From JAVBWO01 sp036677375 (GTDB lineage Bacteria > Bacillota > Dehalobacteriia > UBA4068 > UBA4997), in the NCBI GenBank assembly GCA_036677375.1, contig JAVBWO010000028.1, positions 1-64,000 on the forward strand: DNA of 64,000 bases. Reading direction: 5' to 3'. Under the pieces are notes generated by a model. That model had not been told where the DNA came from, did no database searches, and saw only the letters and a list, made by a program, of their open reading frames with translations. Both the position numbers and the translations under genes were made by a program. Positions 1 to 7,925 of the stretch are shown here, piece after piece (within the stretch, counting starts at the first letter, position 1; the number at the start of each line of letters is the position of its first letter).

Positions 1-42
1 TCCATTCCCTTTATATCTGTCCATTGTCTCTTCATTACAAAA

Positions 43-78
43 CCCCCGATCGTAGTTTTATTTTCCTACGTTCGGGGG
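43..78. terminator. bidirectional hairpin terminator
   Basis: CCCCCGA-T-CGTAG pairs with CTACG-T-TCGGGGG around a ten-base AT loop, with one T-T mismatch. The plus side is followed by CTCTTTTG and the minus side by TTTTG, so it could end the minus-strand GH18 gene to its right and any plus-strand gene entering from the left. Confidence 0.75.
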
Positions 79-160
79 CTCTTTTGCAATGTCCGTTTTT
101 TGTGTCGCGGTACAAACCAGGCCGGAGGCTTTTATTCCCATCGAGGTCATTTTAAGAAAT

Positions 161-1687
161 TTAAGGTCGGCTGTTCTTTAAAGCAGCATATACGTCATCC
201 GGAATGATGCCCATCCGCCATAGGGCAACCCCCGCTAAACCATAGCGTTTCACCAAGGAAGCCTTCACACCAACGCTATAAGCATCTTCATAATAGACCG
301 TGCGAGTCTCGCCGCTATCATTGACATAAGTAAAATATGGCACTTCGCTGTTCGCCTCATATTGTACGGTAATCCCCCTGTCCACCACAATCTGATTGAT
401 GGTAGGCAGCAAAGAAGCGCCCCCTTTGCCCCAAGCGCGGCCATACAGTCCAAATCCTACATAAAACTTGTCTTTCGGCACGCCGGTATTCAACATATAT
501 TTGATCACCCGTTCCATCCAATCGGCGCCGCCGACAGGACCTGCCACGGAACCGGAATAATGCTGATCGTAACACATAACAATGAGCCAGTCGGCAGCTT
601 CTGCCAAACCGGCATAATCATAGCCGTTGAGCCAGGTCTGATAGGCGGCTTCCCGGGCCGTAACGGAAAGAGAAACAATCTTGTCGTCACCTAATTGCTT
701 TTTCAGCAGCTGTACGAAGGTTACAAAGCTTTCTCGGCAGCTGGAAGGAACCATTTCGAAGTCCAAATCTACACCGTCTAAATTATTTTCTTCCACGATA
801 TGCACAATATTGGCAATGGCAATATCCCGGGTCGCCTCCGTATTCAAGACGGAAACCAGAATATCTTTATAAAATCCTGTTACCAGCATCAGAGCCGGCA
901 TATCGTTATCGGCGGTAATTTCTTTGGCGCCGCCGTCGGCATAGAACTTATCCCCCGTAAAATTGTCTTTTTTATTGATTGCGCCGGTAGCCGTCAGGCT
1001 GTAAGCAAAGTGGATCACGCCAGACAGGTTGTCCAAATGATTCTGCAAGTCTTTCAAAGAATTGGCGTCATAATAGTAGCCGATATATTTGAAATCGTCA
1101 TTGTCCGGCGCGGTAGGTACAGCCGGGCCGGATCTTCTGCCGTATTGATCGGTAGCAGAATTGTCGAAGTCACCGCTGTTATCGCCATCTGTTTCGTCAT
1201 CATCCCCGGTTTGGGAGGTGTTATCGGATGTACCCGTCTTGGTAGTGATCACTACTTTTTTTGTAGCGCCAACCCATTCCACATTGGCGCCAAGACCTTC
1301 CGCCACAAAACGCAAGGGCACCATGGTTCTGCCGTTCTTGACTTCCGCTGCCGTATCCAGCTGATATGTTACACCATTTACATAAGCAACGGCCTTTCCT
1401 ATGCCAATTTCCACAATATCATTATTTTTACGGATGGTGGCTTTTTGTACCGTACCACCCTCCCAACCCAAAACGGCGCCCATAGGTTCCGCAGCGTAAC
1501 GTATTGGTACCATGGTACGGTTATTGACGACATAGGGAAGAACATCCGGTGTGACGGCGATTCCGTCAACGGTCATCGTAATGGCGGTATCCGCCTTGGC
1601 CGGGCTGGGATTTACCAAAAAAACCACAGCCAAACACAATAATACCACCCACATGAGATTCTTTCCTTTTTTCGTCTTAATCCGCAT
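161..1687 (-). CDS. secreted GH18 glycosidase with copper-amine-oxidase-like N-terminal repeats
   Basis: A 508-residue exported protein. Residues 1-33 form a signal peptide (basic start, hydrophobic core, AKA end). Residues about 35-150 are two copies of the copper-amine-oxidase N-terminal-like fold, seen as paired phrases NNRTMVPIRY and NGRTMVPLRF; in Firmicutes this is a common cell-surface module. A short Thr/Asp-rich linker follows, then a GH18 barrel at about 200-505 with the catalytic DGVDLDFE motif, whose Glu is the expected proton donor, and the barrel strands IVMCYD and VALWRMG. GH18 proteins of this layout usually cleave peptidoglycan or chitin-like polymers, often in spore or wall remodelling. 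The substrate is not visible here. The gene stands alone, ends at the hairpin at 43-78, and starts with ATG after a GGAGGCC-type ribosome site. Confidence 0.88.
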   Translation of the reverse strand: MRIKTKKGKNLMWVVLLCLAVVFLVNPSPAKADTAITMTVDGIAVTPDVLPYVVNNRTMVPIRYAAEPMGAVLGWEGGTVQKATIRKNNDIVEIGIGKAVAYVNGVTYQLDTAAEVKNGRTMVPLRFVAEGLGANVEWVGATKKVVITTKTGTSDNTSQTGDDDETDGDNSGDFDNSATDQYGRRSGPAVPTAPDNDDFKYIGYYYDANSLKDLQNHLDNLSGVIHFAYSLTATGAINKKDNFTGDKFYADGGAKEITADNDMPALMLVTGFYKDILVSVLNTEATRDIAIANIVHIVEENNLDGVDLDFEMVPSSCRESFVTFVQLLKKQLGDDKIVSLSVTAREAAYQTWLNGYDYAGLAEAADWLIVMCYDQHYSGSVAGPVGGADWMERVIKYMLNTGVPKDKFYVGFGLYGRAWGKGGASLLPTINQIVVDRGITVQYEANSEVPYFTYVNDSGETRTVYYEDAYSVGVKASLVKRYGLAGVALWRMGIIPDDVYAALKNSRP

Positions 1688-2026
1688 CGATTCGGCCTCC
1701 TATTTTGAACGCTGGCGCGTAATATACCATATCATCTTTATTTCTTTTTATTTCATTCTATTGCTTAGACGATAATTGTATCATATTGTTGCCTTACTTT
1801 ACTAGAAATAATTTCTTTTTTTCTACATCTGTATATGAGCTTAAAGTGTCAAGCAAGATGGGATCATATTGATATCCAAACCCCCTCTACTATTATTTAC
1901 AACTATTTACAACGCTTTTTATTTCTTCCGTCAAAGATGGCGCCAAAGGATAGGATATGAATGGAAAGAAAAGACAGACTGATTTGGCAAAATCAACCAA
2001 ACCAGCCTGTCCCTCAAAAAATCACA
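1688..2026. other. AT-rich intergenic region
   Basis: This stretch lies between a gene start (GH18, minus strand) and the 3' end of the minus-strand membrane protein gene. It should hold the GH18 promoter. I see no RNA gene, repeat or convincing ORF. Confidence 0.5.
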
Positions 2027-2473
2027 CTAGCATTCCTGAATAGGTTCTTGGCGGCAGCATATTTTGCATATAATACACTGGATAAACGCAACAAGCGCGA
2101 TGATCATCAGTGCAAAGAAAAATGCGCCGAGTGCCACAAGAGCACTCACTGCTATGGATGCCGGATTCAGCACAATAGCAAGTGCCGCTATGGAAGTAAT
2201 CAGGGTTCCAATCGTTCCCACTAACAAGCAAGCGGTATTTCTGCATAAGCATCTCGCTAAAGCAGTATGTGAATATAATCCGCCTAAATATACTGCCGCG
2301 AGAGTAAAGATCAGCACCAGGACACTTAAGCCAAATGCCATCCACGCAACAGTCGTAATCGCCGGAATATATAGAAACGCAAACAGAACGCCAATCACTG
2401 CTCCGAATACGACGCTCAAGACAACTCCTAAACAGCCACAAGCAGAAAAGCCACATCTGTTATTACAGCCCAT
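2027..2473 (-). CDS. small four-helix membrane protein with Cys-rich ends
   Basis: A 148-residue protein of unknown function. The start ATG is well placed behind AAGGAGGAACCAAAAAT. Four hydrophobic segments are visible at about residues 14-36, 42-66, 78-103 and 108-132. Both ends carry cysteines: CNNRCGFSACGC at the N terminus and CIICKICC near the C terminus. The cysteines facing the same side could bind a metal or be acylated, but that is only inference. No family is recognised with confidence. It stands alone between a GH18 gene and an amino-acid transporter on the other strand. Confidence 0.75.
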   Translation of the reverse strand: MGCNNRCGFSACGCLGVVLSVVFGAVIGVLFAFLYIPAITTVAWMAFGLSVLVLIFTLAAVYLGGLYSHTALARCLCRNTACLLVGTIGTLITSIAALAIVLNPASIAVSALVALGAFFFALMIIALVAFIQCIICKICCRQEPIQEC

Positions 2474-2878
2474 ATTTTTGGTTCCTCCTTTTCCCTTTAT
2501 TTGAGTATCTTCTACTCGCTATATCATATTCCGCTTTGCAGTACAGTGTGACATCGTTGTACGAAACCCCGTGGCGTCCCTGATACAAAAATACCCAAAA
2601 GACAGAAACCTAAGAAATCAAAAAATAATGCATACTTATTTTTTCCCAAAATAAAAAACATGTCCCAGTTAAAAAGGCTTGTATTTATTTCATGTTTTCT
2701 GCATTTTCTGAAAGTATGATATTTATAATATATTTTAAGATATAAAAGTGAATGAAAAGTGTTTAAAAAATGATATTTTGCCTGGGCAAAATACGGCAAA
2801 AACCGTTTACTTTAATTAAGTAATATGCTAACATAAGAATATGTTGTTATATTAACAAACTTTATGGGGGTGGTTGTA
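2474..2878. other. AT-rich divergent intergenic region
   Basis: This 405-base region separates the minus-strand membrane protein from the plus-strand amino-acid transporter, so both promoters should lie here. It is very AT-rich from 2600 on. No clear riboswitch, T-box or ORF was found. Confidence 0.45.
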
Positions 2879-3688
2879 ATGAAAAAATTTTTGCTAATCT
2901 TATTGACGCTGACATTATTTGTGGCCATATTGGCAGGCTGTAATTCAAATGAAGCAACATCAGCTACGGGTTCCGGTGATGCTGCTGATGCCAAAACTAC
3001 GTTTATAGTAGGATTCGACCAGAATTTCCCGCCTTATGGCTATGTGGGCGAAGATGGCGAGTACACAGGATTTGACCTTGAATTAGCTGCCGAAGCGGCC
3101 AAAAGGATGGAGCTTGAGCTGAAGCTGCAGCCCATCGATTGGGACTCCAAGGATATGGAACTTTCAACCGGCGCCATTGATTGCATCTGGAACGGATTTA
3201 CCATCAATGACCGCGAGGACGATTATACCTGGACAGATGCTTATATGGATAACACCCAGGTGTTTGTCGTAAAAGCCAATTCCGGCATAACAACTTTTGG
3301 CGACTTGGCAGGGAAAATTGTAACAACGCAAGCCGATTCCTCCGCCCAGGCGGCCTTGAATGACAATGAGCAACTTACCGCCACCTTCGGCCAACTCATG
3401 ACCTGCGCCGATTATAACACGGCTTTTATGGATCTTGAGTCCGGCGCCGTAGATGCTATCGCCATGGATATTGGAGTTGCCAAATACCAAATCAAGGGCA
3501 AAGAAGATACATTTAAAATTTTAGATCAGGAATTGGTCTCCGAACAATACGGCGTCGGATTCCTGCTTGGCAATACACAGCTGCGCGATAAAGTACAAGC
3601 GGCACTGGAAGATATGGTAAAGGACGGGACCTTCGCCAATATTTCTCAGAAATGGTTCGGCTATGACGTAGGGATTATCGGCAAATAA
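2879..3688 (+). CDS. polar amino-acid ABC transporter, substrate-binding lipoprotein
   Basis: A 269-residue periplasmic-binding-protein-like lipoprotein. The lipobox is LAGC, with Cys at about residue 20, preceded by a KK-hydrophobic signal. The body matches family 3 solute-binding proteins for polar amino acids: FDQNFPPYGY at the first strand, GFDLELA, and a typical end DGTFANISQKWFG. Such proteins bind glutamate, glutamine, cystine or arginine; the substrate cannot be fixed from sequence. I chose the ATG at 2879 (MKKFLLIL) over the ATG at 2864 because GGGGGTGG sits just before it. Permease and ATPase follow directly, making a complete importer. Confidence 0.92.
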   Translation: MKKFLLILLTLTLFVAILAGCNSNEATSATGSGDAADAKTTFIVGFDQNFPPYGYVGEDGEYTGFDLELAAEAAKRMELELKLQPIDWDSKDMELSTGAIDCIWNGFTINDREDDYTWTDAYMDNTQVFVVKANSGITTFGDLAGKIVTTQADSSAQAALNDNEQLTATFGQLMTCADYNTAFMDLESGAVDAIAMDIGVAKYQIKGKEDTFKILDQELVSEQYGVGFLLGNTQLRDKVQAALEDMVKDGTFANISQKWFGYDVGIIGK

Positions 3689-3696
3689 CTGATACT

Positions 3697-3733
3697 ATAA
3701 AAGAGGGTTATCGTGTCGATAGCCCTCTTTTAT
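3697..3733 (+). terminator. intercistronic hairpin between binding protein and permease
   Basis: ATAAAAGAGGG-TTATCG pairs with CGATAG-CCCTCTTTTAT around a TGT loop. The T-rich 3' arm suggests partial termination. That would give more binding protein than membrane components, a common arrangement in ABC import operons. Confidence 0.7.
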
Positions 3734-3755
3734 ATGTTTGGGGGAGAGAATCAAT

Positions 3756-4406
3756 ATGAGCCTGGGCTTAATGCTGGCGCAGCTTTCTCATGGAATGCTG
3801 ACTTCCATCAAGATTTTTTCGTTTACGCTTTTGTTTTCTTTACCACTGGGCCTGTTTGTAGCATTCGGCAGGATGTCTAAAAATAGCATCCTCCGCAACA
3901 TTGTGCGCATCTATATTTCCATTATGAGAGGAACGCCGCTGATGCTGCAGATTATGGTGGTGTATTTTGGTCCTTTTTACATATTTGGGATTTCTATTAG
4001 CAATACATACAGATATTATGCTGTTATCATCGCCTTTGTATTAAATTACGCGGCATATTTTGCCGAAATATACCGTGCCGGGATCGAGGCAATGCCGGCG
4101 GGACAGTATGAAGCTGCCCATGTTCTAGGATATTCTAAAGCACAGACCTTTTTAAAAATCATACTGCCGCAGGTAATCAAAAGAATTGTGCCACCGGTGA
4201 CCAACGAAGTTATCACCTTGATCAAGGACACATCTTTGGCCTTTGCAATTGCGGTTTCCGAGATGTTTACCGTAGCAAAAGCCATTTCGGCCGCCGAGAA
4301 AACGATGACTGCATTTATCGCTGCTGGTATTTTTTATTATATCTTTAATTTCATCGTTGCATGGCTGATGGAGTTTTTGGAAAAAAAGCTGAACTATTAT
4401 AGATAA
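3756..4406 (+). CDS. polar amino-acid ABC transporter, permease
   Basis: A 216-residue inner-membrane permease of the HisM/GlnP type. It shows the early GTPLMLQI segment after the first helix and the EAA loop, EAAHVLGYSKAQTFLKIILPQ, typical of this family, which docks onto the ATPase. About five hydrophobic helices can be traced. The ATG at 3756 (MSLGLML) is chosen because GGGGGAGAG lies eight bases before it; an in-frame TTG at 3738 lies inside that ribosome site. It is followed 19 bases later by the ATPase gene. Confidence 0.92.
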   Translation: MSLGLMLAQLSHGMLTSIKIFSFTLLFSLPLGLFVAFGRMSKNSILRNIVRIYISIMRGTPLMLQIMVVYFGPFYIFGISISNTYRYYAVIIAFVLNYAAYFAEIYRAGIEAMPAGQYEAAHVLGYSKAQTFLKIILPQVIKRIVPPVTNEVITLIKDTSLAFAIAVSEMFTVAKAISAAEKTMTAFIAAGIFYYIFNFIVAWLMEFLEKKLNYYR

Positions 4407-4425
4407 GCACGAGGAGAAAATAAGC

Positions 4426-5187
4426 ATGAATGTTTTAAAAATCAGTCATTTGCAAAAGAGCTTTGGCGAACTCAATGTCATCAAAGATTTTTCCCTGTCA
4501 GTAGAACAAGGTGAGGTCATAGCTATCATCGGGCCCTCCGGTTCTGGCAAAACAACTGTGCTTCGCTGCGCAACGCTCCTTGAAACAATGGATGGGGGCG
4601 AATTGGAATATCAGGGTGAAAAGGCTGCCTGGAACAGTGAAAACGGGACTATTGTATATGCTCCAGCAACACAGCTGAAAAAGATACGCAGTAAATTCGG
4701 ACTGGTTTTCCAGAATTTTAATCTCTTTCCGCATTATTCTGTCATAAAAAACATTACCGACGCTCCAATCTGTGTGCAAAAACGTGATAAAAATGAAGTA
4801 GAGAAAGAAGCTTTACAACTGCTCAAGAAAATGGGACTTTCCGATAAAGCAAACGCATATCCCTTTCAGTTGTCCGGCGGGCAGCAACAACGGGTGTCCA
4901 TCGCACGGGCACTAGCATTGCATCCGCAGATCTTATTTTTTGATGAACCCACTTCAGCACTGGATCCGGAACTAACAGGAGCTATTTTGAAAGCCATTAA
5001 AGATCTGGCGGCCGAACATATGACCATGGTCATTGTCACACACGAAATGAGTTTCGCGCGGGATGTGGCAACCCGTATCATCTTCATGGCCGACGGCGTC
5101 ATTGTGGAAGAAGGGGAAGCCAAACAGGTCATCGAAGATCCCCGAAACCAACGCACAAAGGTATTCCTTAGCGGGTTCCAAAGATAA
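4426..5187 (+). CDS. polar amino-acid ABC transporter, ATP-binding protein
   Basis: A 253-residue ABC ATPase that powers the importer encoded by the two genes before it. Walker A is GPSGSGKTT (about residues 38-46), the signature is LSGGQQQRVSIARAL, Walker B is ILFFDEPTSALD, and the switch His is in IVTHEM. Length and motifs fit GlnQ/HisP-type proteins. A strong terminator begins right at the stop codon, closing the three-gene operon. Confidence 0.94.
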   Translation: MNVLKISHLQKSFGELNVIKDFSLSVEQGEVIAIIGPSGSGKTTVLRCATLLETMDGGELEYQGEKAAWNSENGTIVYAPATQLKKIRSKFGLVFQNFNLFPHYSVIKNITDAPICVQKRDKNEVEKEALQLLKKMGLSDKANAYPFQLSGGQQQRVSIARALALHPQILFFDEPTSALDPELTGAILKAIKDLAAEHMTMVIVTHEMSFARDVATRIIFMADGVIVEEGEAKQVIEDPRNQRTKVFLSGFQR

Positions 5188-5231
5188 TCAAACAGCCTTT
5201 TCAAATAATATGGTTTAAAAAGGCTGTTTGA
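5188..5231 (+). terminator. rho-independent terminator of the amino-acid ABC operon
   Basis: TCAAACAGCCTTTT pairs with AAAAGGCTGTTTGA across a 16-base loop and is followed by ATTTTTGG. The stem begins at the stop codon of the ATPase gene. Confidence 0.88.
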
Positions 5232-5413
5232 TTTTTGGAGGCAGGTTTGGTGTTACGCTACCGTCACATTATCACTGGTAATGCCGGGAAAAAATTTGAA
5301 TGGTAAATATTAATATCACAAAATAAAAAATCCTTTGTCTTCCATTTCAATCATTATGGCAAGGGATTGGTCTACACCTTTGCCTGGTATCCACGCGGAC
5401 GCAGGCCGTGTTT

Positions 5414-5557
5414 TTATCTTTTCTTTTTCCGAACAAGAAACGTAATAACAATGCCCGCTATGACAATAGCCACCCCTATCATGAATCCCCAATTCACTGA
5501 TGAGGCAACATATATGGCAGTAGGCCCGTCTGATCCGCCGATCACGGTGCTGTTCAC
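5414..5557 (-). CDS. 47-residue single-helix protein with Na+-decarboxylase beta-subunit motif
   Basis: A small ORF not usually called by gene finders. It starts at GTG, with AGGAG eight bases upstream, and ends at TAA. Residues 3-15 read STVIGGSDGPTAI, which closely matches the conserved motif near the Na+-binding site of the beta subunits of sodium-translocating decarboxylases (oxaloacetate, methylmalonyl-CoA, glutaconyl-CoA). A single hydrophobic helix at about 24-42 and a basic RKKKR tail follow. No decarboxylase genes lie nearby. It could be an accessory small subunit or a free-standing fragment. What is seen is a clean ORF with a ribosome site and a precise motif; the role is unknown. 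Confidence 0.7.
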   Translation of the reverse strand: MNSTVIGGSDGPTAIYVASSVNWGFMIGVAIVIAGIVITFLVRKKKR

Positions 5558-5937
5558 TTCCTCAACTCCTGTCACAATTATAATGTTTATTGATAAGTAT
5601 CACCCGATAAAGTATAACATGAGAAACAAGTACACTCTAGCATCTAAAATTATGATATAGGGGTGAGATGTTTTGCACGGGACAAGGTGGTGGATTGAAG
5701 AATCCTTTATGTATTCTGATTGACAACAACGCAGTATTGCACAAAACAAACCGCGGATGACAAAAGCGAGGTGTTACAGTGTACTAGGAAACCCAAATGG
5801 TTCTGCCTGACTATATCATTTACTAAATGAAGATACCGGATTTTTTATCAATAAATGGGCCATCTTGAATCCAAATAAGTTTTGTAAGGTATGCTTTTCT
5901 TTTGCAACAAGAAGAAATGTTTCCTGCTTGTCTTAAA
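5558..5937. other. intergenic region holding a dispersed repeat copy
   Basis: No gene is seen here. The segment 5660-5745 resembles one near the right end of the window (listed separately). The left part should contain the promoter of the 47-residue protein. Confidence 0.4.
5660..5745 (+). repeat. dispersed intergenic repeat, copy 1
   Basis: By eye this stretch aligns with 63494-63587. Shared blocks are GGTGAGA, GGACAAGG, GAATCCTTT, TGTATTC and GATTGAC in the same order and with nearly the same spacing, then a looser tail ending in CACAA. Neither copy shows an ORF. Two copies in one window suggest a genome-wide intergenic element. Confidence 0.55.
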
Positions 5938-6543
5938 TTACAACAAATCCATTTTTGAATCCTTTTCGGTGATCAACCTGATTGGTTTGCAAGGGTTGCC
6001 ATACGCCAAATAATGATCGGGAATATCTTTTGTCACAACGCTTCCGGCGCCGATAACAGCATTATTGCCGATGCGGACTCCACCGCAAACAACTACATTG
6101 CATGCGATCCAAACATTATTTCCGATTCTGATCTCTTTCGCATATTCCGACATAAATTGATTGCCGTTTTGATCAACCATAGAGATTCTTTCACTGGCAA
6201 TCAATGGGTGTGAGGTTGCCATCAGAGATACATTAGGTCCAAACATAACATTATCGCCAATATAAATTTTGGCGTCGTCTAAAATAGTTGTATTAAAGTT
6301 CGCGAAGAAATTTTCTCCGATAAAAGTATGACAGCCATAATTAAATTGTATGGGGCCTTGAAAATAATAATTTCCGCCTATGGAACCGATAAACTCTTTA
6401 ATAATAGGCAATCTGCCTTCATCGTATTCATCGAGAGCATTAAACTTTTGACATAAAACATGTGCTTTATGCTTGATGTCCCGCAACTCTTTCGAACGTG
6501 GATTAAACAGCTTTCCGGCAAATATTTTTTCTTCTTCTGTCAT
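5938..6543 (-). CDS. sugar O-acetyltransferase, LacA/Maa/NodL family
   Basis: A 201-residue left-handed beta-helix acetyltransferase that transfers acetyl from acetyl-CoA to a sugar hydroxyl, most often maltose, glucose or galactoside. The N-terminal helical part (MTEEEKIFAGKLFN) and the hexapeptide repeats at about 70-185 are typical, with the IGNNVWIA and VRIGNNAVIGAGSVVTKDIP blocks and the closing GNPCKPIR. The catalytic His is expected in TSHPL. The usual WIGGNVVV-type turn reads WIACNVVV here, a modest departure. The start is supported by GAGGTAATAAAATG. It is monocistronic; neighbours say nothing about its substrate. Confidence 0.9.
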   Translation of the reverse strand: MTEEEKIFAGKLFNPRSKELRDIKHKAHVLCQKFNALDEYDEGRLPIIKEFIGSIGGNYYFQGPIQFNYGCHTFIGENFFANFNTTILDDAKIYIGDNVMFGPNVSLMATSHPLIASERISMVDQNGNQFMSEYAKEIRIGNNVWIACNVVVCGGVRIGNNAVIGAGSVVTKDIPDHYLAYGNPCKPIRLITEKDSKMDLL

Positions 6544-6924
6544 TTTATTACCTCATTTATTAAATTAATAACCTTTTGTTTCATTATATCATATTCCCGG
6601 AACTTCGGCCAAAAAAAGCAGCATGTCTACCATTAAAAGTGTATTTTTTGTCATTTGCTTAACTGAGATGCGGGCATTTACTTATCAGCGAAACGAAAAC
6701 ATGCGAAAACAATTTGCGTGATTGAGGGATATCTGTGCACATTTTGAGGATTTCTCGGAATTAGGCTACAGAAAAGCATTTGTTTTGATGATTATCCGTG
6801 TTATATTACCATTTACTTTCGCCACCGCTAATAATAAAATAAACTAAAGTATTTTCTTATAAAATTATATATTTTTCAATTTCTTGCCAAAATTAGGCAA
6901 ACATGTTAATATATATTTAATTGA
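6544..6924. other. AT-rich region upstream of the riboswitches
   Basis: This stretch lies between the acetyltransferase start and the first cobalamin riboswitch. The promoter driving the riboswitch leader must lie toward the right end, but I could not choose a single -35/-10 pair. No ORF or RNA gene is visible. Confidence 0.4.
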
Positions 6925-7050
6925 ATAGCCTGTCCGGATGGTCGTACTCAAGGTGCGGCGAATAAAACGGAACGGGGTGCAAATCCCCACGAACTGGTCA
7001 CTGTGAAGCTCCATTTTCGGAGATAAGTCAGATACGTGCCATGCAGGCAA
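6925..7050 (+). ncRNA. cobalamin riboswitch 1
   Basis: The conserved B12-box pieces appear in order: GGGTGCAAATCCCC (6975-6988), ACTGGTCACTGTGA, AAGTCAGATAC and GCCATGCAGGC. An outer helix is formed by GCCTG near 6928 and CAGGC near 7043. Cobalamin riboswitches bind adenosyl- or other cobalamins and normally switch off transport or synthesis genes. A terminator follows 50 bases downstream. No gene lies between this element and the second riboswitch, so it must act on the same downstream genes. Confidence 0.93.
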
Positions 7051-7100
7051 ATCGAACTGCTGTTGCCAGTACAACAGATGGCAGGATTAGAGTCATTTTA

Positions 7101-7136
7101 ACGCCTGTCAATGGTTCTCATTGACAGGCGTTTTTA
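7101..7136 (+). terminator. terminator of riboswitch 1
   Basis: ACGCCTGTCAATG pairs with CATTGACAGGCGT around GTTCT, followed by a run of Ts. Its 5' arm can compete with upstream riboswitch segments, as expected for an expression platform that stops transcription when cobalamin is bound. Confidence 0.9.
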
Positions 7137-7254
7137 TTTTTTATCAACCTTTTTTATTCCAGTTGCTAAAAACCCAATAGTAAACTAGCAAAATCAAACA
7201 GCAAAAAATAAAATCCGAAAACAAAATCATATCACAATCAATTTTCCAACAATT

Positions 7255-7400
7255 GAATATTCGCAAAGTTATGGAATCGGGTGAAAACCCCGAACGGACC
7301 GGCCACTGTGAATGCGGAGCGCTTTTCATAATGTCATTGGCGTTGAAAACGCTGAGAAGACGAGAAGCGGCGATGATGCTGAGTCAGGATACTTGCTTTG
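7255..7400 (+). ncRNA. cobalamin riboswitch 2
   Basis: A second, diverged copy of the same class: GGGTGAAAACCCC (7280-7292), ACCGGCCACTGTGAATGCGGA, a variable arm, then GATGCTGAGTCAGGATAC. It lies about 200 bases after the first riboswitch and has its own terminator just downstream, giving two B12 sensors in series ahead of one operon. Confidence 0.92.
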
Positions 7401-7444
7401 TGTAGAAAAACCTCTTGGATAGGGTGTTTTTGAGTTGTTTTGGG

Positions 7445-7491
7445 AATATCCGAACAAAACATTTTATTTGTTTTGTTCGGATATTTTTTTA
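7445..7491 (+). terminator. terminator of riboswitch 2
   Basis: A perfect 16-base stem, AATATCCGAACAAAAC with GTTTTGTTCGGATATT, around a nine-base loop, followed by TTTTTTATT. It sits immediately before the ribosome site of the first operon gene, so read-through is needed for expression. Confidence 0.92.
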
Positions 7492-7508
7492 TTAAGGGGG
7501 AATCTTCG

Positions 7509-7841
7509 TTGAAATCAGCGTGTTGCCAATCAAAAACAAAAGACCAAAAATGCCCTAATATTGCAAAACCCCAAAAGCAGGATGCTCTATCACAAAAAGA
7601 TTTGTATCAAAAATACCTCGCTCTTTATCAAAGTGAAACAGATGAGCAGCTTTATCAGCGGCTTCGGGATATGGCTGCACAGCTGGGCCGCCTGCCGACC
7701 AAGGCGGAGGTTCCCGCCTGTGATTATTTAAAAGCACGCCTCGGTAGCTGGCCGATCATGATGGAGCATGCTGGATTAAAGCCGGTTGGCCAAAAACGCC
7801 GGCACAAACAGGCAAAAAAGAAAAAGCATATCGAACAGTAG
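7509..7841 (+). CDS. small HNH-repeat (homing-endonuclease-associated repeat) protein
   Basis: A 110-residue protein and the first gene after the riboswitches. A TTG start is chosen because AAGGGGG lies eight bases upstream; an earlier in-frame GTG/TTG would lie inside the terminator. The N terminus is cysteine-bearing (CC at residues 4-5 and a third Cys near 14). Residues about 58-92 match the pattern I know from homing-endonuclease-associated repeats, with LGRLPTKAEV, LGSWPIMMEHAGL. This is normally a DNA-binding helix-turn-helix-like unit. The C terminus is strongly basic (KKKKH). Only one repeat and no nuclease domain are present, so it may be a small DNA-binding protein. Its link to cobalamin is only by position. 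Confidence 0.7.
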   Translation: MKSACCQSKTKDQKCPNIAKPQKQDALSQKDLYQKYLALYQSETDEQLYQRLRDMAAQLGRLPTKAEVPACDYLKARLGSWPIMMEHAGLKPVGQKRRHKQAKKKKHIEQ

Positions 7842-7925
7842 TCGGCCAAGAACGTTACAGCGCCCCTCCCATTATACAAACAAACTTAAATTTTTTGATA
7901 TATTACAAAAAAGGAGAGAAAATGC

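Noticed and set aside
800..1642. 280-codon plus-strand frame opposite the GH18 gene
   Set aside because: Mirror frame of a gene with signal peptide, domains and ribosome site; no family features.
5367..5660. 97-codon plus-strand frame
   Set aside because: It is the reverse reading of the 47-residue protein, which has a better start, ribosome site and motif.
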